Source of the DNA: UBA2396 sp038042175
Lineage (GTDB): Bacteria; Planctomycetota; Phycisphaerae; Phycisphaerales; UBA1924
Direction of reading: 5' to 3'
Length of the DNA: 64,000 nt
Assembly: GCA_964358855.1 (NCBI GenBank)
Contig: CAYHQQ010000005.1
Coordinates: 52,953-116,952, forward strand
In this document: positions 59,974 through 64,000 of the stretch, piece by piece
How positions within the stretch are numbered: position 1 is the stretch's first letter
How the letters are laid out: each line of letters opens with the position of its first letter
Notes under the pieces: model-generated
What the model saw: only the letters and a program-made list of their open reading frames with translations
Databases searched by the model: none
Told to the model about the DNA's origin: nothing
Position numbers and translations under genes: made by a program

Positions 59974-60165
59974 GCGGTCCTCGCTGCGAAAGTCTGTACC
60001 GCCACCACGAAACCGGGCGGACTTGACAGTTATTCGGAGCAATCGGGTACCGACTTGACCGCCCGACCGGGAAACGTTGCGTCTTTGGAACGCCGATTGG
60101 CCTGCTGTTGGCCGTGGGGCGAATTCCCCGGGGCCTACAGCCCGCACAACCCCCCCAGATTACCA

Positions 60166-60873
60166 TCAGGGCTGGAGCCTGGTGCTTCGCCAGGGACCAC
60201 CCGTGAAGCCGCTGGAAGTGGCGGTCAGGTCGCGCCGCCACTCGGCGCGGTCGTGGACGCGGCCGGTCCCGCCCTGCCACAACTCGATCCGCGACGCCCA
60301 GAGGCGATACCCGCCCCAGTGGGGCGGTCTTGGGATGTTGGCGTTGCCGCCGGCGAGGAGGACGGCGGCGTCGAGCCCCAATTTGTTCACCGCTGCGGCG
60401 ACCTTGTCGAGCAGCGCTCGACGCGACTCGATGGGGCGGCTCTGATCGCTGGCGGTGGCGCCCACACGGCTTTCCCAGCGGCGCGATTCGAAGTACCGGT
60501 CGCTCTCCTCGGGCGTGCAGCGTGTCACGACACCCTCGACGCGGATCTGGCGGTCGGCGTGATCCCAGTGGAAGAGGACGCTCGCCTTGTGCGAGGCGTC
60601 GAGCTCGCCGGCCTTGCGGCTCTCGTAGTTGGTGTAGAACTCCAGCGAGGCGGCGAGCGCGTCGATGCCCTTGCAGAGGACGGCCCGCACGCTGGGCGAG
60701 GCGTCGGAGGCGGCGGTCGCGAGGTACATGGCGTTTGGATTGGGCTGCTGCTTGGCGGCCTGGGCCTCGTTGAACCAGGCCAGGACGATCGCCATGGGGC
60801 CATCGGGCAGAGGGTCGGGCAGTGGGCGATCGTGGGCGAAACGGTCCAGGAGTCGAAGGGCGAAGCTGGTCAT
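60166..60873 (-). CDS. pdxH: pyridoxamine 5'-phosphate oxidase
   Basis: 235 residues. AMYLATAASDASPSVRAVLCKGIDALAASLEFYTNYESRKAGELDASHKASVLFHWDHADRQIRVEG is the FMN-binding split barrel, and the C-terminal PPHWGGYRLWASRIELWQGGTGRVHDR carries the substrate Arg/His. It makes pyridoxal phosphate. Start overlaps the upstream stop as ATGA. Confidence 0.92.
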   Translation of the reverse strand: MTSFALRLLDRFAHDRPLPDPLPDGPMAIVLAWFNEAQAAKQQPNPNAMYLATAASDASPSVRAVLCKGIDALAASLEFYTNYESRKAGELDASHKASVLFHWDHADRQIRVEGVVTRCTPEESDRYFESRRWESRVGATASDQSRPIESRRALLDKVAAAVNKLGLDAAVLLAGGNANIPRPPHWGGYRLWASRIELWQGGTGRVHDRAEWRRDLTATSSGFTGGPWRSTRLQP

Positions 60874-62171
60874 GGGGAAAGAATAGAGGCATCTGGCCTC
60901 AGGAGAAGGTTGTAGCCGCGGGCGATGGCGAGCTCGACATCGGGGCAGACGGCGTGGAGATCGATTGATTCGGCATCGCCAGTCCCGGCAGCCTGCAGCT
61001 CGCGGTAGTGCCGGGGTGTCACACCGGCGAGGAGCAGGTGGCGATGCTGCGACCGCATGCGGCGCAGGGCGGCCCGGAGTTCCTGGGCTGAGTTGGACTC
61101 GAGCTGGGTCACCTGCTCCATATCGAGGATCACGACGCGGGCGGTGGCGGGCAGACGGTCGATCCAGGCCATGAGATCGGGCAATCGCTGAGTGGGCCCG
61201 CGCCTGACTGGATCGCGGCGCAGGTGGAACAGTACGAGTCCGGATGGGAGCTGCAGCGCATCGTCGCCCACGAGCTCCGACGCCTCGATCTCGGCGATGG
61301 GAACCCGCAGGTCCTGCGCCACGCACCAGAGCAGGAAGAGCACGGGCGGGAACATGGCCAGGCGCTGCGCGTAATCGTACGCGGCGGTGCCCAGGGCGGC
61401 ACCAAGGGCGAACGAGCCGATGACCGAGGCGAGAAGGGCGAGGCGGCGGGTGGTGGCGGCGCGCTGGAGCTCGCGGACGAAGACCAGGCCGCCGCGAAGC
61501 TGGGATCGGCGGTCGAAGACGAAGGAGAAGAAGTGGACGATCTCGACGCCCAGGTCGGTGAGGACGCCGGTGACGTGGGTGGTGCGAACGACGCCGCTGG
61601 AGATCCGGGTGATAGTGGCGTTCTGGAGGCCCATGGCGGCGGAGGCGGTGCCGATCATGAAGTAAAGGGTCGGGCCTGTTTCGGGCACGCCGCTCTCGTG
61701 CAGGTCGACGCCGATGGCGAAGGCGATGAGGAAGAGGCACTCAAGGACCATTGGCAGGACGTAGATGGACTCCCAGGCCCGGCGTCTGCCGGTTTCGGTC
61801 GCGAGTCCGGAGATCATGGCCCCGATAGTGAAGGTGACGAGGATGAAGAGGCCGAACGCGGCCGCAGTCCAGTTGCCCTGGGCGACCGACCGCCCCAGAT
61901 CGGTGGTGCTGCCGGTGGCGTGTGAGATGGCGTGCCCGCAGGTGAGGATGGAGAGGATGTTGGTGTAGCCGGCCACCCAGGCGAGCGTGATGGCGAGCCG
62001 TGCCTGCTGGGTGAAGGAGTGTGCCTGGGCGACGAACAAGGGTGAATCATTGGCAGGCGGGGAATGAAGAGCGGACAAATTGCAGGGCAGGAAAGGAGCC
62101 ACAGATGGCACAGATGGACACAGACAAAGGCGTTGGGAATTGGGATCGAATCCGGCGGGTCGAATCTTCAT
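60870..62171 (-). CDS. DUF1275 membrane protein with C-terminal STAS domain
   Basis: 433 residues. The first ~270 residues form a YoaK/DUF1275 membrane module with six helices (LAITLAWVAGYTNIL, GHAISHATGSTTDLG, IVHFFSFVFDRRS). The last ~130 form a STAS domain (VVILDMEQVTQLESNSAQELRAALRRMR) like anti-sigma-antagonists or SLC26 transporters. The first 45 residues come from a dispersed CACAGATGG repeat, so the true start is probably downstream. Coupled to pdxH. Confidence 0.78.
   Translation of the reverse strand: MKIRPAGFDPNSQRLCLCPSVPSVAPFLPCNLSALHSPPANDSPLFVAQAHSFTQQARLAITLAWVAGYTNILSILTCGHAISHATGSTTDLGRSVAQGNWTAAAFGLFILVTFTIGAMISGLATETGRRRAWESIYVLPMVLECLFLIAFAIGVDLHESGVPETGPTLYFMIGTASAAMGLQNATITRISSGVVRTTHVTGVLTDLGVEIVHFFSFVFDRRSQLRGGLVFVRELQRAATTRRLALLASVIGSFALGAALGTAAYDYAQRLAMFPPVLFLLWCVAQDLRVPIAEIEASELVGDDALQLPSGLVLFHLRRDPVRRGPTQRLPDLMAWIDRLPATARVVILDMEQVTQLESNSAQELRAALRRMRSQHRHLLLAGVTPRHYRELQAAGTGDAESIDLHAVCPDVELAIARGYNLLLRPDASILSP
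62099..62125. repeat. CACAGATGG short tandem repeat
   Basis: Two CACAGATGG units followed by ACACAGACA at the 5' end of the DUF1275-STAS frame. This unit occurs widely in planctomycete genomes, from memory. Confidence 0.6.
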
Positions 62172-62323
62172 TGGCTCAGCCGGGCTCGTCTGAGGCCTGT
62201 TTTTAGCCGTTCGCGGGACGCGTTCGCGGCACGGCGGGCGATGTGAGCGACAGGTGCAAAGCCTGTCGGTTGGCCTGCACGGTCGCTCGGCGAGACTCCC
62301 GAGTTCCGCCTTAGACTTCCGGC

Positions 62324-64000
62324 GTGAGCACCGTGCCGGACAATTTCGACTTTGGGAAGTACTCGCCGGCTGGGCGGGCGATGGCCCGCAAGGGGGCGAT
62401 GGGCGGCATTGTCGCGGCCCCTTTGGGCAAGCTGTTTGATCGCGAGCCGCCGTTTTCGCGTGAGGCGGAGGTGGCCCTGCTTGGGTCGATGATCCTGGAT
62501 GCGAAGGTGATCGCGGATGTGCTGTTGATTGTTCGGCGGGCAGAGGAGTTTCACTTTCAGGAGCACGTGTGGCTGTACCGCGCGATCATCGAGGTATTCG
62601 ATCGGCATCACGCCGAGCAGCTTGACCTGGTGCAGGTGCAGGATCGGCTGCGGCAGCTGGGGGTGTATGACCAGATTGGCGGCGAGGACAAGCTGCGCGA
62701 GCTGGTGGAGAGCGTGCCTTCGGCGTCGAATGCGCCGTACTACGCGAAGATTGTGTCGGAGAAGGCGAAGCTGCGGCGGCTCATCGATGCGGCGGGGCAG
62801 ATTCTGTTTGATGCGTATCACACGGGGAATCTGGGGCCTGAGGGTGCGAAGGAAGTGATTGACGGGGCGGAGACGGCGATCTTTGAGATTGCGGAGGAGG
62901 AGCAGATTTCTGAGCCGCAGGAGCTGAGGAGGCTTTTGCAGCAGGAGATTGACCGGATGGAGGCCCAGGACGGGCAGGGGTACAGCGGGGTGCCGACGGG
63001 GTACGCGGAGCTGGACGGGATGCTGCAGGGTTTGCAGCCGGGCGAGCTGATCATCATCGCGGCGCGGCCTTCGATGGGGAAGACGGCGCTGGCGCTGAAT
63101 CTGGCGGAGCAGATCTCGCTGGGGGGCAAGGCGTTTGTGGGTGAGGGGTCGAAGCGGTGTCCGATCGCGGTGTTCAGCCTGGAAATGTCGAAGGCGGCGG
63201 TGACGCAGCGGTTGATCTCGGCGCGGTCGGGGATTTCGAGCCACCATCTGCGAAGCGGGACGGTGCGGAGCGATGATTTTCGGCGGGTGGTGGCGGCGTG
63301 CGGGGAGCTGGAGCAGGCGCCGATTTATATTGATGACACGCCGAGCATGACGGTGATGACGCTGCGGGCGAGGGCGCGGCGGCTGGTGCGGCAGCATGGG
63401 ATCAAGGTGATCATGATTGACTATCTGCAGCTGTTGACGAGCCCGGCGTCGGCGAGGGAGAGCCGTCAGGTGGAGGTGTCGTCGATCAGCCGGGGGATCA
63501 AGGCCTTGGCGCGAGAGCTGGGTGTGCCGATTGTGTGTTTGTCGCAGTTGAACCGGGCGAGTGAGTCGCGTGAGGGGAACAGGCCGCGGATGAGCGATCT
63601 GCGTGAGTCGGGGTCGATCGAGCAGGATGCGGACGTGATTGTGCTGCTGCATCGCGAGGATTACTACCACGTGCAGGACCCCAACTGGTCGCTGGAGAAC
63701 CCGGACAAGGCGGGGATCGCGGAGCTCATCATTGCGAAGCAGCGAAACGGGCCGACGGGGGTTGTGCGGCTGAAGTGGGATTCGAGCACGACGAGGTTTA
63801 AGAATCTGGAGGCGTATGGGCAGGCGCCGGGGGATTACGACCGGATGGCGCGGGTGGAGCCGCCGGAGCCGACGCGGACGGTGTTTACGCCGCCGAATGC
63901 CGGGGCGGCGCCGTTTGCGGGCGGGTCGTTTACGGCGGGGCGGAAGACGGGGCCGGTGGATGGGCATCGGGATGGGGGCGGGCCGGAGCATGAGGGGGAG
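62324..64000 (+). CDS. dnaB: replicative DNA helicase DnaB (runs off the window)
   Basis: 559 codons are visible and the frame is still open at the edge. The N-terminal domain (REAEVALLGSMILDAKVIADVL) and RecA-like domain (Walker A ARPSMGKTAL, Walker B VIMIDYLQLL, SQLNRASESRE, DLRESGSIEQDADVIVLLHR) are complete through FKNLEAY. A Gly/Pro-rich tail follows. It unwinds the fork as a hexamer. GTG 62324 is used; there is no clear ribosome site. Confidence 0.92.
   Translation, partial: MSTVPDNFDFGKYSPAGRAMARKGAMGGIVAAPLGKLFDREPPFSREAEVALLGSMILDAKVIADVLLIVRRAEEFHFQEHVWLYRAIIEVFDRHHAEQLDLVQVQDRLRQLGVYDQIGGEDKLRELVESVPSASNAPYYAKIVSEKAKLRRLIDAAGQILFDAYHTGNLGPEGAKEVIDGAETAIFEIAEEEQISEPQELRRLLQQEIDRMEAQDGQGYSGVPTGYAELDGMLQGLQPGELIIIAARPSMGKTALALNLAEQISLGGKAFVGEGSKRCPIAVFSLEMSKAAVTQRLISARSGISSHHLRSGTVRSDDFRRVVAACGELEQAPIYIDDTPSMTVMTLRARARRLVRQHGIKVIMIDYLQLLTSPASARESRQVEVSSISRGIKALARELGVPIVCLSQLNRASESREGNRPRMSDLRESGSIEQDADVIVLLHREDYYHVQDPNWSLENPDKAGIAELIIAKQRNGPTGVVRLKWDSSTTRFKNLEAYGQAPGDYDRMARVEPPEPTRTVFTPPNAGAAPFAGGSFTAGRKTGPVDGHRDGGGPEHEGE

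Noticed and set aside
62168..63991. 607-codon open frame antisense to dnaB
   Set aside because: An Arg/Pro/His-rich shadow produced by GC-rich codons of dnaB; no ribosome site or family.

Overview
High-GC bacterial chromosome segment, most likely from a planctomycete of the Phycisphaerae type. This is inferred from the protein repertoire (secreted dockerin-like and sialidase-like proteins, many short GC-rich dispersed repeats, very GC-rich third codon positions in housekeeping genes), not from a marker gene. No rRNA, convincing tRNA or CRISPR array is present.

Region 1 (1-11 kb) is an accessory, defence-like island whose codon use looks less biased than the rest. It holds seven TIR-related reading frames: four short stand-alone TIR-like (ThsB/DUF1863-type) proteins at 1090-1488, 6955-7374, 7453-7890 and 7919-8308; a TIR-PAS-LuxR fusion at 4681-5844; and two TIR fragments at 886-988 and 10150-10422. 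Candidate effectors or partners lie beside them: a four-helix membrane protein (1510-2526), a caspase-like protease (8335-9309), an AurF-type diiron oxygenase (5837-6874) and a class I glutamine amidotransferase (3974-4684). The TIR plus caspase pairing resembles the TIR-caspase branch of Thoeris. The operon AurF / TIR-PAS-LuxR / amidotransferase does not match any system I know. An imperfect 50-bp direct repeat (3739 and 10007) brackets the middle of the island, and an orphan HigA-like antitoxin lies at its right side.

Region 2 (11-32 kb) mixes metabolism and information processing: semialdehyde dehydrogenase, a thioredoxin-fold protein without CxxC, TrmL, an amidase-fold protein without its zinc ligands, a Ser/Thr kinase, a phosphoesterase, a CDF transporter, TopA, AroK, a Xer recombinase, a UbiD decarboxylase, a methyltransferase and an ABC exporter. 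Region 3 (32-44 kb) has FabF-AcpP, arginine succinyltransferase and succinylglutamate-semialdehyde dehydrogenase (AstA-AstD), FtsW-MurG, a diguanylate cyclase and a PIN-type toxin cluster. Region 4 (44-64 kb) has ThiG and ThiS, HflX, a membrane-protein/HTH pair, secreted proteins, LepA, an HDOD protein, PdxH, a DUF1275-STAS protein and the start of DnaB.

A second theme is repeat biology. In three places a small accessory gene sits between inverted copies of a short dispersed repeat: an unknown gene at 25999-26472 (65-bp repeat), a four-helix-bundle gene at 29391-29786 (CACGCAG heptamers, which also interrupt ubiD in frame), and a MORN-repeat gene at 45509-45934 (52-bp repeat). These look like small cassettes inserted between core genes.
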